A stretch of DNA of 64,000 bases from UBA2991 sp965221735. GTDB taxonomy: Bacteria; Chloroflexota; Dehalococcoidia; Tepidiformales; Tepidiformaceae. Positions 40,869-49,835 of the stretch are shown here, one piece after another. The stretch is taken from assembly GCA_965221735.1 (NCBI GenBank), contig OZ244910.1, forward strand, positions 2,728,001-2,792,000, read 5' to 3'. A program made the position numbers and the translations under genes. Positions within the stretch are counted from its first letter, which is position 1. The number at the start of each line of letters is the position of its first letter. A model generated the notes under the pieces. That model saw only the letters and a program-made list of their open reading frames with translations. It was not told the origin of the DNA and did no database searches.

Positions 40869-42209
40869 TCAGCCGCCCAGCCGCCCGACCAGATTCGCGA
40901 GTCCGCCCGAGAGGCGTACGGGGTATACATCCGCGGAGGCGTCGAGCGCCTTCGCCGCCTCGGGGAGGCGGGCCACGGCTGCAGCGCGGCGCTCGCGCAG
41001 TGCGGCGAGTGGCGCGGCGGGCGACAGGCGTTCGCCGGAGGCCATCACCTGGGTCAGCAGGGGGCGGCCGGGGATGCCGGGCTCGTCGGCAAGAGCGACC
41101 GTATCGGCGATGGACACGCCGCCGCGCTCCTCGCGGTAGACCTGCTTGACGCCGGGAAGGCTCCCCTTGCCCGCGGAGCGCTTCATGACCGGGCCGTGCG
41201 GACCCGCGACCAGCTTGTAGACGCCCCCGAGCGAGGGGGCGTCGGCGCTCGTGCCGAGCCGGGTGCCCACGCCGAAGGCGTCGATGGGCGCGCCCTGCGC
41301 CAGGAGTTCGGCGATGCGGTACTCGTCGAGGTCACTCGAGGCGAAGATGCGGATTTCGCCGCAGCCGGCCTCGTCGAGCACTGTCCGGACCTCGCGGGCG
41401 AGCGCGCCGAGGTCCCCGGAATCGAGGCGGACGGCGCGGATCGTGACGCCCTCCGCCCGCAGCTGGTTGGCGACGGCGGCGGCGCGGCGGGCGCCCTTAA
41501 CCGTGTCGTAGGTGTCGATAAGCAGGACGGCGTTCTCGGGGAAGTCGCGGGCGTAGGCGCGGAAGGCCTCGGCCTCGTCCGGGAAGGAGAGGATGTAGGA
41601 GTGCGCCATCGTGCCGCTGAGGTCGAGGCCGTACATCTGGCCCGCGAGCACGTTGGAGGTGCCGGAAGCGCCGCCCACGCAGGAGGCGCGCGCGACCCTG
41701 AGGGCGGCGCCGGCGCCGTGGTCACGGCGACCGGAGAAGTCGACGAAGGTGCGGTCGCCGCAGGCCAGGGCGATGCGCGCGGCCTTCGTTGCGATCATGG
41801 TCTGGAAGGTGATGGCGTTGAGGAGGAAGGTTTCGGCCAGCTGCGCCTCGATGAGGGGGGCGGTGACGCGGAGGAGGGGCTCCCGGGCGAAGACGGTCTC
41901 GCCCTCGGGCACGGCCCATGCGTCGCCGGTGAAACGGAGGCGCGCGAGGAAGTCGAGGAACGCCTGGTCGAACGTGCCGAGCGAGCGGAGGTAGTCGATG
42001 GCTTCGTCGCTGAAGGCGAGGCCATCAAGGTAGGCGAGAGCGTCCTCGAGCCCGCAGGCGGCGAGGAAGCCGCGGCCCGGCGGGAGCTGCCGAACGGAGA
42101 GCTCGAACGTGGCGGGCTCGTTCATGCCGTGGGCGAAATAGCTCGCGGCCATGGTGAGCTCGTAGAGATCGACGAAGGCGGCGACGTTGTCGTCGGAGAC
42201 CCAGGGCAT
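40869..42209 (-). CDS. pncB: Nicotinate phosphoribosyltransferase
   Basis: The ATG at 42209 gives 446 residues. DLYELTMAASYFAHGMNEPATFEL near the start, FVDFSGRRDHGAGAALRVARA with the catalytic His region, and IRAVRLDSGDLGALAREVR with IFASSDLDEY are all typical. GVGTRLGTSADAPSLGGVYKLV closes the phosphate-binding loop. The enzyme joins nicotinate to PRPP for NAD salvage. It is convergent with the small HAD phosphatase gene. NAD supply is also what the SIR2 protein would attack, but the genes are far apart. Confidence 0.93.
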   Translation of the reverse strand: MPWVSDDNVAAFVDLYELTMAASYFAHGMNEPATFELSVRQLPPGRGFLAACGLEDALAYLDGLAFSDEAIDYLRSLGTFDQAFLDFLARLRFTGDAWAVPEGETVFAREPLLRVTAPLIEAQLAETFLLNAITFQTMIATKAARIALACGDRTFVDFSGRRDHGAGAALRVARASCVGGASGTSNVLAGQMYGLDLSGTMAHSYILSFPDEAEAFRAYARDFPENAVLLIDTYDTVKGARRAAAVANQLRAEGVTIRAVRLDSGDLGALAREVRTVLDEAGCGEIRIFASSDLDEYRIAELLAQGAPIDAFGVGTRLGTSADAPSLGGVYKLVAGPHGPVMKRSAGKGSLPGVKQVYREERGGVSIADTVALADEPGIPGRPLLTQVMASGERLSPAAPLAALRERRAAAVARLPEAAKALDASADVYPVRLSGGLANLVGRLGG

Positions 42210-42216
42210 GGGCGCC

Positions 42217-42222
42217 AGTATG
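42217..42222 (-). promoter_or_regulatory. -10-like CATACT before pncB
   Basis: CATACT lies seven bases before the pncB ATG. It departs from TAnnnT at the first base, so it is a weaker member of the leaderless set. Confidence 0.3.
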
Positions 42223-42278
42223 CGGCAGGGCGGGCCGGGGATGGGCCGCACGTTATGGGAACCGCAGGGCCGGAGTGG

Positions 42279-42284
42279 TAGGCT
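42279..42284 (+). promoter_or_regulatory. -10-like hexamer TAGGCT
   Basis: TAGGCT lies about 71 bases before the amidohydrolase ATG at 42356 and gives a leader that contains GGAGGCGA. Confidence 0.35.
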
Positions 42285-42355
42285 CAGCGCAGGGCCGTCC
42301 GCGCCCTCTCTGTGGCGCGGATCGGGGCCCGGAGACACCTGGAGGCGACCCCGAC

Positions 42356-44089
42356 ATGTTCGACACCATCATCCGCGGCGGGACCGTGATCGACGGCCTG
42401 CGGACGCCGCGCTTCCGCGCCGACATCGGCATCAAGGACGGACGCGTCGCCTCGATCGGGCGCATCCACAACGAGAACGGCGCGCGTGTCATCGACGCGG
42501 AAGGGCTGATAGTCGCTCCGGGATTCGTCGACCTGCACACGCACTACGACTCGCAGGTGTACTGGGATCCGTGGTGCAGCATCTCGGGCTGGCACGGGGT
42601 GACCTCGGTGGTGATCGGAAACTGCGGCTTCGGGTTCGCGCCCGTGCGGGAGGAGGACCAGGAGCGGGCGATGCTCACGATGGCCCGCAACGAGGCCGTG
42701 CCGATGGAGTCGATGCGGGAAGGGATGGCCTGGGACTGGGAGACCTACCCCGAGTTCCTCGACAGCCTGGAGCGGACGCCGAAGGGCGTGAACCTGCTCA
42801 GCTACGTGGGCCTGAACCCCCTGATGGCGTACGTGATGGGGCTGGAGTCGGCGAAGAACCGTTCCGCCACGGAGTCGGAGCGCGAGGAGATGTGCCGCCT
42901 CTTCGAGGAGGCGCTGCGGGCGGGGGCGTGCGGCTTCTCCGTGCAGCTCGGGGGCGAGGAGAGCGTCCAGCGTGACTACGACGGGACGCCGATGATCACG
43001 GACCTGATGTCGGAGGAGGACCTGCTCGCGTTCGCGGGGGTGATGGGGAAGGTGGGGCGCGGGTTCGCGCAGATCACGGGTCCGTTCGAGGCGGCGGAGA
43101 AGGTGGCGGAGGTGAGCGGCCGGCCGGTGATCTGGAACCTGCTGGCGCCGGCGACGGATCAGCACGGCCAGAACACGCCGCCGCACCGGCTCATGATCGA
43201 GAAGCTGGACGAGGCGAACGCGAGGGGTCTGCGCATCTTCGGGCAGGCGCTGACGGTGGACGTCGGCTTCGAGTTCAACCTGGAGGACTGGAACCTGTTC
43301 GATTCCAGCCCGATCTGGCGCGAGGTCACGCTCGGGACACGCGAGGTGCGCATGGACAAGATGCGCGACGGCGAGATCCGGCAGGCGCTGCGGGACGAGT
43401 TCGACGCAGGGCACGGGCCGATCGCGGGCGGGGGCATCGAGTCGCAGATGAAGGCGGCCGGCGGGGGCGCGAACGTCTCGGGCATCGCGCAGTTGACCGT
43501 CGAGGAGGTCGAGAGCCCGGAGCTGAAGGAGTACGAGGGGCACGGGCTGGCCGAGATCGCGGAGCGGGAGGGGAAGCACATCATCGACGCCTTCCTCGAC
43601 CTCTCGCTGGCGGACGACCTGCAGGCGACGTTCGTGACGCCGCCGCGTCCCACGGACCCCGACGCGATGGCGGAGGTGGCCAACTCGTCGGTGGCGATTC
43701 CGGGGGTGTCCGACGGGGGCGCACACACGAAGTTCATCACGCTGGGGGCGTACCCGACGGAGTTCCTGGCGCGCTGGGTGCGGGACGCGGGGATCATGGA
43801 CCTGGAGCAGGCGCACTGGCGGCTGGCGGCCTACCCGGCGCTGGCGGCCGGCTTCCGCGACCGGGGCTGCATCCGCGAGGGCGCCCCGGCGGACATCGTG
43901 GTGTACGACTACGAGAAGCTGGAGATGCTGCCAATCGTGAAGGCGTGGGACTTCCCGGCGGGCGCCTGGCGTCGCGTGCGCAAGGCGGAGGGCTACCGCT
44001 ACACGCTCGTGAACGGCGAGGTCACGTTCGAGGATCGGGACTGCACGGGCGCGACTCCGGGCCAGCTCCTGCGGCACGGGTCCGCGTAG
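42356..44089 (+). CDS. D-aminoacylase-like amidohydrolase
   Basis: This 577-residue protein begins FDTIIRGGTVIDGLRTPRFRADIGIKDGRVA, then GFVDLHTHYDSQVYWDP with the H-x-H metal motif, and GNCGFGFAPVRE, typical of N-acyl-D-amino-acid deacylases. PGVSDGGAHTKFI carries the catalytic Asp, and GAPADIVVYDYEKLE the C-terminal beta sandwich. It should hydrolyse an N-acyl or cyclic amide bond in the cytoplasm. Confidence 0.92.
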   Translation: MFDTIIRGGTVIDGLRTPRFRADIGIKDGRVASIGRIHNENGARVIDAEGLIVAPGFVDLHTHYDSQVYWDPWCSISGWHGVTSVVIGNCGFGFAPVREEDQERAMLTMARNEAVPMESMREGMAWDWETYPEFLDSLERTPKGVNLLSYVGLNPLMAYVMGLESAKNRSATESEREEMCRLFEEALRAGACGFSVQLGGEESVQRDYDGTPMITDLMSEEDLLAFAGVMGKVGRGFAQITGPFEAAEKVAEVSGRPVIWNLLAPATDQHGQNTPPHRLMIEKLDEANARGLRIFGQALTVDVGFEFNLEDWNLFDSSPIWREVTLGTREVRMDKMRDGEIRQALRDEFDAGHGPIAGGGIESQMKAAGGGANVSGIAQLTVEEVESPELKEYEGHGLAEIAEREGKHIIDAFLDLSLADDLQATFVTPPRPTDPDAMAEVANSSVAIPGVSDGGAHTKFITLGAYPTEFLARWVRDAGIMDLEQAHWRLAAYPALAAGFRDRGCIREGAPADIVVYDYEKLEMLPIVKAWDFPAGAWRRVRKAEGYRYTLVNGEVTFEDRDCTGATPGQLLRHGSA

Positions 44090-44141
44090 GGGGCAGACAC
44101 TTTCAACCCCGGTGGGGGAGCCGCGTCCTCAGGGCCGGCGG

Positions 44142-44630
44142 TTATGCCGGCGCCACGCTGCCGGCGCGTTCGGGATGCTGGAGCGCCGGCTCGTCCTCAA
44201 CGACGAGCGAGCGGCCAAGCGCGTGGAGCGCCTTCTCAACCGACGTGATGTGCGACCGGTGACCGGGGTCGAGCAGCCGGCGCACGGCGTTCTCCTGGAT
44301 GCCGAGCCGCTCGGCGAGAGCGACGTTGGTGACGCCCTGCTCCCGCATCGCGGAATAGAGGGCGAGCTTGGCGGCGACGATAGGCGCGACGGAGATGAGC
44401 ACCTGGCCGGCTTCCAGGGAGCCGGGCGTGGGGATACCCTCGCGGGCCTTGACGTGCATGCCCAGAGCGACCTCCAGGCAGTCCCTGGCCATCTCCACGG
44501 CCTCGTCCCAGGACCAACCCCCGGTGTTCGCCCCGTACACGTCGGGGAAGGTCACCGTCCAGGCCTCGCGGCCCGTCGCTTGCGCCTCCTCGGCGTCTCG
44601 GACGATGTTGCAGGGATAGGCGTAGCGCAC
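44142..44630 (-). CDS. hicB: HicB-type antitoxin with C-terminal helix-turn-helix
   Basis: The GTG at 44630 opens 162 residues, three bases after the toxin stop. The N-terminal half is the RNase-H-like HicB fold (WTVTFPDVYGANTGGWSWDEAVEMARDCLEVAL, pattern seen across the stretch). The C-terminal half carries an Xre-like helix-turn-helix (VTNVALAERLGIQENAVRRLLDP). HicB binds HicA and represses the operon through such a DNA-binding part. Confidence 0.9.
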   Translation of the reverse strand: MRYAYPCNIVRDAEEAQATGREAWTVTFPDVYGANTGGWSWDEAVEMARDCLEVALGMHVKAREGIPTPGSLEAGQVLISVAPIVAAKLALYSAMREQGVTNVALAERLGIQENAVRRLLDPGHRSHITSVEKALHALGRSLVVEDEPALQHPERAGSVAPA

Positions 44631-44633
44631 GAG

Positions 44634-44858
44634 CTAGAACTCCCTCCTGTCGATGTGCAGGTCTTTCAGCATAGAGGCGAGGGTACCCGTCGGTATCTCG
44701 CCGTGTGGGACGGTCGTCCGGTGGGGACCGAGGCGCAGTGCTCCATGGCTCCCCTTACCGCGACTGGGAGCGAAGTCGAACTCCAGCCGGCGCTTCCGGG
44801 CGTATCGCCGGACTCGCCTGCGAAACTCCCGGTCGTTCACGGATCCAGCGAAGCACAT
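44634..44858 (-). CDS. hicA: HicA-type mRNA interferase toxin
   Basis: The short protein ends GKGSHGALRLGPHRTTVPHG, then GTLASMLKDLHIDRREF, which is the HicA double-stranded-RNA-binding-like fold with the catalytic His in GSH. The start is uncertain: the ATG at 44858 gives 74 residues and a GTG at 44840 (VNDREFRRRVRRYA) fits family length. The toxin gene precedes the antitoxin gene, the usual hicAB order. Confidence 0.88.
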   Translation of the reverse strand: MCFAGSVNDREFRRRVRRYARKRRLEFDFAPSRGKGSHGALRLGPHRTTVPHGEIPTGTLASMLKDLHIDRREF

Positions 44859-44959
44859 ATTTGTGCGATCATCAAGGTTCCGCTCTGCCACCCACCGAGG
44901 ACGCAGGACAGGGGGCTTCGTCCAGTCCCCTGGTCCCTGTCACACCCACAGGCGAGCTT

Positions 44960-46219
44960 CTATGGTTCGTAGCGGGAGAGGACGAGGCAGCTGTTCTGGC
45001 CGCCGAAGCCGAAGCTGTTCTTCATGATGACCTGCGGGTCGACGCGGCGCTGGCCCTCGGGAATGTAGTCGAGGTCGCAGGTGGGGTCCGGGTTCTCGAG
45101 GTTGATGGTGGGGTGGGCGAGCCCTGTCTCCAGCGTCTTGATGGCGGCGACGGTCTCCATGCCGCCGCTGGCCCCGAGGCCGTGGCCGATGAGGCTCTTG
45201 GTGGCGCTGATGGGGATGTCGTAGGCGCGCTCGCCGAAGACGGTCTTGATGGCGTCAGTCTCGGCGGTGTCGCCGGCGGGGGTGCTGGTGGCGTGGGCGT
45301 TGATGTAGCCGATCGCGTCCGCGTGCATGCCGGCGTCGTCGAGCGCTTCCTGCATGGCGCGGGCGGCGCCCTCGCCGCCCTCGGGAGGGGCGACGACGTG
45401 GAAGGCATCGGAGGTGCAGCCGAAGCCCGCGAGCTCGGCGTAGACGGTGGCGCCCCGCCGCATGGCGTGCTCCTCGCTTTCGAGGAGGATGGCGCCGGCC
45501 CCCTCGCAGGGGACGAAGCCGTCGCGGTCGGCGTCGAAGGGACGGCTCGCCTTCACGGGATCGCCCTCGGCGCTGGTGACGGCCTTCATGACGCAGAAGC
45601 CGGCGAGGCCGAGCTCGCTGATGCCCGCCTCGCAGCCGCCCGCGAGGACGACATCGGCGCGGCCGCCACGGATCATGAGGGCGGCCTCGCCGATGGCCTG
45701 GGTGCCGGCGGCGCAGGCCGTGACGATCGTGCCGTTATACCCGCGAAGGCCGAACTGCATCGCGACCTGGGCGCCCGCCATGTTGGCGAGCTGCTTCGAG
45801 AAGAAGAAGGGGTCGATGCGCATGCCGCCACGCTCGAAGAGCGTGTGGGCGGCCTCCTGGATGCCGGGGTATCCACCGCCGCCGTTGCCGACGAGGACGC
45901 CGATCCGGTTGAGGTTCTGCGACTCCAGGTCGAGGGCGGCGTCGTGGATGGCCTCGCGGGCGGCGGCCACCATCAGCTGCGAGAAGCGGCCCATGCGGCG
46001 GGCGGCCTTGCGGTCCATGAACTCGGCGGGAACGAACTCGGGAATCTCGCCGGCGAACTTGCAGGGGAACTCGGTCGTGTCGAAGAAGGTGATGTGATCG
46101 ATGCCGGAGCGACCCTCCAGCATGTTGTCCCAGAAATCGGGCACGTTCGTGCCCGCCGGGGTTACCGCTCCAAGGCCCGTCACGACAACACGGGTGCGCG
46201 AGCGCAGCAGCTCGTTCAT
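44960..46219 (-). CDS. fabF: Beta-ketoacyl-ACP synthase II
   Basis: The ATG at 46219 gives 419 residues and fits a -10-like box eight bases upstream. The catalytic triad is seen as TACAAGTQAIGEA (Cys), INAHATSTPAGD (His) and KSLIGHGLGASG (Lys, His). The enzyme extends acyl-ACP with malonyl-ACP in fatty-acid synthesis. No acpP, fabD or fabG is adjacent, so it is a detached member. Confidence 0.95.
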   Translation of the reverse strand: MNELLRSRTRVVVTGLGAVTPAGTNVPDFWDNMLEGRSGIDHITFFDTTEFPCKFAGEIPEFVPAEFMDRKAARRMGRFSQLMVAAAREAIHDAALDLESQNLNRIGVLVGNGGGGYPGIQEAAHTLFERGGMRIDPFFFSKQLANMAGAQVAMQFGLRGYNGTIVTACAAGTQAIGEAALMIRGGRADVVLAGGCEAGISELGLAGFCVMKAVTSAEGDPVKASRPFDADRDGFVPCEGAGAILLESEEHAMRRGATVYAELAGFGCTSDAFHVVAPPEGGEGAARAMQEALDDAGMHADAIGYINAHATSTPAGDTAETDAIKTVFGERAYDIPISATKSLIGHGLGASGGMETVAAIKTLETGLAHPTINLENPDPTCDLDYIPEGQRRVDPQVIMKNSFGFGGQNSCLVLSRYEP

Positions 46220-46227
46220 TGTCAATA

Positions 46228-46233
46228 AGCGTA
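46228..46233 (-). promoter_or_regulatory. -10-like TACGCT, leaderless configuration for fabF
   Basis: TACGCT lies eight bases before the fabF ATG at 46219. No ribosome-binding site fits between. Confidence 0.5.
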
Positions 46234-46285
46234 CAGGCACGCCCGATCACCCGCGAGCGGCGGCGCGCCCCGAGCGCCTCCCTGC

Positions 46286-46291
46286 TACGCT
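46286..46291 (+). promoter_or_regulatory. -10-like TACGCT, leaderless configuration
   Basis: TACGCT lies six bases before the ATG at 46298, with TCCCGC between and no ribosome-binding site. Confidence 0.55.
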
Positions 46292-46297
46292 TCCCGC

Positions 46298-46975
46298 ATG
46301 GTCGACGCCGCTCTTCCGAGCCACGTGGCCGCGCGCCGCCGGGACGGGCGGTACGAGGTGCTGCTGCACCGTTCGGTGGCGCTCATCGGCAACGATCGGG
46401 TCGAGATCCGGAGCGCCCGGAGCACGGTCCTGCTCCCGCTGCTGGGGGTAGCGCTGGGCGGGGGGGCGGGAGCGCTGATCGCCATCGAGGCCGGCGACCT
46501 GCACTTCGGCCTGCTGGTGGCCCTCCTGCTGTTCGCGCTCATCGCTTTCCCCATCTCCATGATGGCGCTGGTGACAGCGGTCATGGGGGCGGACGTGGTC
46601 GTCGATGGGCGCAAGGGTTCGGCGACGTGGCAGCAGGGGTACCTGGGGATGGGCGTGGGGACGCGCGAGCTGGTTCCGTTCGCGAAGATCGACCACCTCG
46701 CCATCACGATCGAGGGGGACGCACCGGATCGCTGGCGCGAGGAGACGGACACCCTGCGCCAATTCGCGCTGGTGCTCGTGAAGCAGTCGGGGAAGCGGCT
46801 GACGCTGGCGCAGGTGCCGGTTCCCGCCGGGGACCAGACGGACGGGATGGACCGCACCATGGCGGTCGCGACCGCCGTCGCCAACCTGACGGGGGCCGAG
46901 GTGAAGCTGCCGGAAGGCTGGGAGCTCGTCGAGCTGAGCGAAGAGGAAGCGGCCGGAGGCGCGCCCGATGAGTAG
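46298..46975 (+). CDS. Hypothetical membrane protein
   Basis: The 225 residues contain two adjacent hydrophobic helices (LLPLLGVALGGGAGALIAI and LLVALLLFALIAFPISMMAL). A soluble C-terminal domain follows with a beta pattern (LVPFAKIDHLAITIEGD, FALVLVKQSGKRLTLAQVPV) reminiscent of PH-like membrane-associated folds. I do not recognise a family. It overlaps the next gene by eight bases, so the two are co-translated. Confidence 0.65.
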   Translation: MVDAALPSHVAARRRDGRYEVLLHRSVALIGNDRVEIRSARSTVLLPLLGVALGGGAGALIAIEAGDLHFGLLVALLLFALIAFPISMMALVTAVMGADVVVDGRKGSATWQQGYLGMGVGTRELVPFAKIDHLAITIEGDAPDRWREETDTLRQFALVLVKQSGKRLTLAQVPVPAGDQTDGMDRTMAVATAVANLTGAEVKLPEGWELVELSEEEAAGGAPDE

Positions 46976-47387
46976 CGACCCCGCCCTCGACGCGCTGCTG
47001 GGGGCGAAGACGATCGCCGTGGTGGGGCTCGATACGCGAACGTTCCGCCCGGCCTACGAGGTGGCGGCGTACCTGCAGTCGCAGGGGTACCGGATCATCC
47101 CGGTGCCGGTGCAGCAGGCTGCGGACGAGGTGCTGGGCGAACGGGCGTACGCGAGCCTTCGCGACATCCCCGAGCACGTGGACCTCGTGGATGTGTTCGT
47201 GCGTCCGGACCGCACGGGACCGTTCGTCGATGACGCGATCGCGATTGGGGCAGGGGCCGTGTGGCTGCAGCTGGGCATCAGGAACGACGAGGCGGTCCAG
47301 CGAGCGCTGGAGGCGGGACTGGTCGCGACGCAGGACCGCTGCACGAAGGTCGACCACCAGCGGGCAAGGGCGCTGGGACTCGGCTAG
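46968..47387 (+). CDS. CoA-binding (YccU-like) Rossmann protein
   Basis: The 139 residues match the CoA-binding domain family: TIAVVGLDTRTFRPAYEVAAYLQSQGYRIIPV in pattern, then DLVDVFVRPDRTG, GAVWLQLGIRNDEA, and the last conserved CTKVDHQR. These small proteins bind CoA or a nucleotide, and no enzymatic role is established. The start overlaps the previous gene. Confidence 0.88.
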   Translation: MSSDPALDALLGAKTIAVVGLDTRTFRPAYEVAAYLQSQGYRIIPVPVQQAADEVLGERAYASLRDIPEHVDLVDVFVRPDRTGPFVDDAIAIGAGAVWLQLGIRNDEAVQRALEAGLVATQDRCTKVDHQRARALGLG

Positions 47388-47424
47388 GGGCGAAGGGTCC
47401 GGGGCCCTTCGGGAGGCGCGCCCG

Positions 47425-47430
47425 TACAAT
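47425..47430 (+). promoter_or_regulatory. -10-like hexamer TACAAT
   Basis: TACAAT lies 27 bases before the ATG of the PEP-utilising protein. The leader contains CGGAG. Confidence 0.4.
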
Positions 47431-47457
47431 GCCGGGACCCCACGCCCCGGAGTTCCC

Positions 47458-49014
47458 ATGACCGCCACCGAGACCTTCGCGCCCCCACCCGGCATGGAAG
47501 AGGTGTCCCTGCGCCTCATCCCGCACGTGCTGCGGCCGCTGCCGCCCCTCGCGCAGGAGATGTTCGAGACGTTCATGCTTGCCTTCGGCGGGCGGGCGAT
47601 TCACCTCAACGGGTACACCTTCCTCGGAGGGGGCACGGGGCAGCCCGCAGCCGCGCTCGACCCGCCGCCGTCCAACGACGGCCGGGAGGCCTGGGAGCAG
47701 CACGCGCTGCCGCGCGTCCGCGAGATCTGCGAAGGGCTGTGGTCGGAGGACTACGGGCCCTGGCCGATCGAGGAGCTGGCGCAGGCGCTTCCCGGCTACG
47801 TGGCGGAGGCGGCGCGGGGGTTCGCCTACACGATGCAGCCGCTCATGATCATCGCGGCCCCGGCGAGCGCCCTGATGGTCTTCTGCGGCGAGAAGCTGGA
47901 GGCGATGGGCGACCGCGACCGCCTGGTGGCGGCGCTCGTGCAGGGGGTGGACAACGAGTCGGCGGCGCGGGGACTGAAGCTGGAGGCGATGGCGCCGCTG
48001 GCGCAGGCATCGCCGGCGTTGCTGGAGGCAGTCGGCGCTGGCGACCTGGCGGCGGCGCGGGCGGCGGAGGGCGGCGACGCATTCGGGCAAGCGTTCGACG
48101 CGTACCTCGAGGACTACGGGCACGGCTCGCAGACGTGGTGGGAGCTGCACACGCCAACCTGGCGGGAGGAGCCGGGGGCGGCGCTGCGGCTGCTCGCGGG
48201 CTACGTGGCCGACCCTTCGCGGGGACCGGTCGCGGCGCACGCGCGTTCGGCGGCCGAGCGCGCCGACACGATCGCGCGCTGCGAAGCGGCCCTTTCGGAC
48301 GACGGCGACCGGGAACGGTTCCGGGAGCTGGTCGAGGGGGCGGTCGACTACGTGTTCGTGATCGAGGGGCGCGCACACTGGCAGCAGAACTGCGTCGGGG
48401 CGCTCCGACCGGCGTGCCTCGCGCTGGGGAGCAAGCTCACTGCGGCCGGAGCGCTGGCGGCGCCCGAGGATGTGTTCCACCTGCGGCTGGCGGAGCTGGC
48501 CCCGCTCACCGCGAACCCGTCGGGAGCGATGCTGGAGACGATCGAGGAACGGAAGGCCGAGCTCGCCTCGTGGGCGGATCTGGCCCCTCCCCTCACGCTC
48601 GGCCCGCCACCGCCGCCGCCGCCCGCGGGTGGCCCGCCGAATCCGATCGCGCTCATGTTCGGGGGGCCGCCGAAGCCCAGCGACGACCCACTGCTGCTGA
48701 ACGGCAAGGGCGCCAGCCACGGGGTCGTGACGGGACGGGCGCGGGTCGCATTCAGCCTGGAGGAGGCGGAGGCGCTGGAGCCGGGGGACATCCTTGTCTG
48801 CCCGTTCACGGCGCCCTCCTGGATGCCCGTGTTCACCACGGCGGCGGCGATCGTGACGAACCAGGGCGGGGTGCTCTCGCACGCCGCCATCGAGGCGCGC
48901 GAGTACGGCATCCCCTGCGTGACCGGCACGGAGTCGGGCACGCAGCGCATCCCCGACGGGGCGACGGTCACGGTCGACGGAGCCGCGGGGACCGTGCGGA
49001 TTCACCCGGACTGA
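47458..49014 (+). CDS. PEP-utilising mobile-domain protein without ATP-grasp domain
   Basis: This 518-residue protein ends with the swivelling phosphohistidine domain: VTGRARVAFSLEEAEALEPGD, then NQGGVLSHAAIEAREYGIPCVTGT with the catalytic His. The first 370 residues are helical and resemble the substrate domain of rifampin-phosphotransferase-like proteins (YLEDYGHGSQTWWELHTPTW). A proline run (GPPPPPPPAGGPP) links the two. The N-terminal ATP-grasp domain that charges the His is missing, so a separate protein would have to supply it. Confidence 0.85.
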   Translation: MTATETFAPPPGMEEVSLRLIPHVLRPLPPLAQEMFETFMLAFGGRAIHLNGYTFLGGGTGQPAAALDPPPSNDGREAWEQHALPRVREICEGLWSEDYGPWPIEELAQALPGYVAEAARGFAYTMQPLMIIAAPASALMVFCGEKLEAMGDRDRLVAALVQGVDNESAARGLKLEAMAPLAQASPALLEAVGAGDLAAARAAEGGDAFGQAFDAYLEDYGHGSQTWWELHTPTWREEPGAALRLLAGYVADPSRGPVAAHARSAAERADTIARCEAALSDDGDRERFRELVEGAVDYVFVIEGRAHWQQNCVGALRPACLALGSKLTAAGALAAPEDVFHLRLAELAPLTANPSGAMLETIEERKAELASWADLAPPLTLGPPPPPPPAGGPPNPIALMFGGPPKPSDDPLLLNGKGASHGVVTGRARVAFSLEEAEALEPGDILVCPFTAPSWMPVFTTAAAIVTNQGGVLSHAAIEAREYGIPCVTGTESGTQRIPDGATVTVDGAAGTVRIHPD

Positions 49015-49021
49015 CCAGACG

Positions 49022-49543
49022 GTGGCGGAAACGCAGGAGGTCGCGGGGTACGTCTCGCCCTACCCCTACGTCCAGCGGTTGCAGGACCGGATGGACGAGA
49101 TCCTCGACCGCCAGATCCCGAACTCGGGTCGCTTCTGCGGGTTCTGCTACGCGCGGCTGGCGCGCGACATCGAGCGCTGCCCCTACTGCGCCACCGAAAC
49201 GACCGACCTTCCGACGGTCGAGAGGGTGCCGCGGGAGGCGCTGATCATCTACCGCGAGAAGAAGCGGACGGAGGAGCGCTGGGTGTACGGCGGCGCGATG
49301 CTCGGGTTGCTGATCGCGGCGGGCGTGTTCGTGGCGCTGGTGGTGTACGGGACGGACCTGGTCGGGAACCGCAGCATCGCGCTGGGCATCGCGTTCCTGG
49401 CGCTCATCGGCGGCGGGTACCTGCTGGCGCAGCTCTTCGGGCCGCTGATCTGCGGGCAAGTCGGGTACCTGCGGGGGTCGCGCAAGCGCGACGAGCTATG
49501 GGGACGGTTCCTGGAAGAACGCAGCCGCGAGGAAGCGGGCTAG
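49022..49543 (+). CDS. Zinc-ribbon membrane protein of unknown function
   Basis: The GTG at 49022 opens 173 residues seven bases after the previous stop. A zinc ribbon (FCGFCYARL and CPYCATE) is followed by two membrane helices (GGAMLGLLIAAGVFVALVVY and IALGIAFLALIGGGYLLAQL) and a basic tail. It may be a small membrane regulator. Its end overlaps the biotinyl gene by four bases, convergently. Confidence 0.75.
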   Translation: MAETQEVAGYVSPYPYVQRLQDRMDEILDRQIPNSGRFCGFCYARLARDIERCPYCATETTDLPTVERVPREALIIYREKKRTEERWVYGGAMLGLLIAAGVFVALVVYGTDLVGNRSIALGIAFLALIGGGYLLAQLFGPLICGQVGYLRGSRKRDELWGRFLEERSREEAG

Positions 49544-49761
49544 GACTCGACGCGAACGAGTGTCTGGCCTTCCTCGACGGTCTCCTCGGGGGAGACGAGC
49601 ACCTCGGCGACGACGCCGGCCTCGGGGCTCTCGACCGGAATCTCCATCTTCATGGACTCCAGCACGATCACTTCCTGGCCCGCGCTCACGGAAGCGCCGG
49701 CGCTCACCAGCACCTCGAACACGGAACCGGACATGGGAGCGGGAATGTCGACGACAGCCAC
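49540..49761 (-). CDS. Biotinyl (BCCP-like) carrier protein
   Basis: The GTG at 49761 opens a 73-residue lipoyl/biotinyl domain. VDIPAPMSGSVFEVLVSAGASV and VLESMKMEIPVESPEAGVV contain the ESMKME motif, whose Lys is the biotin site. Such free-standing domains serve acetyl- or propionyl-CoA carboxylases or a decarboxylase pump. No carboxylase subunit is adjacent. Confidence 0.92.
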   Translation of the reverse strand: MAVVDIPAPMSGSVFEVLVSAGASVSAGQEVIVLESMKMEIPVESPEAGVVAEVLVSPEETVEEGQTLVRVES

Positions 49762-49767
49762 GACGGC

Positions 49768-49773
49768 ACTCTA
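49768..49773 (-). promoter_or_regulatory. -10-like TAGAGT, leaderless configuration
   Basis: TAGAGT lies six bases (GCCGTC) before the GTG of the biotinyl gene, with no ribosome-binding site. Confidence 0.5.
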
Positions 49774-49835
49774 CCGTGCCGGCCGACAGGGAGGCGAGGG
49801 CGGAACGTCAAGATTGCGGGGTCCAGGGCGCCGGT

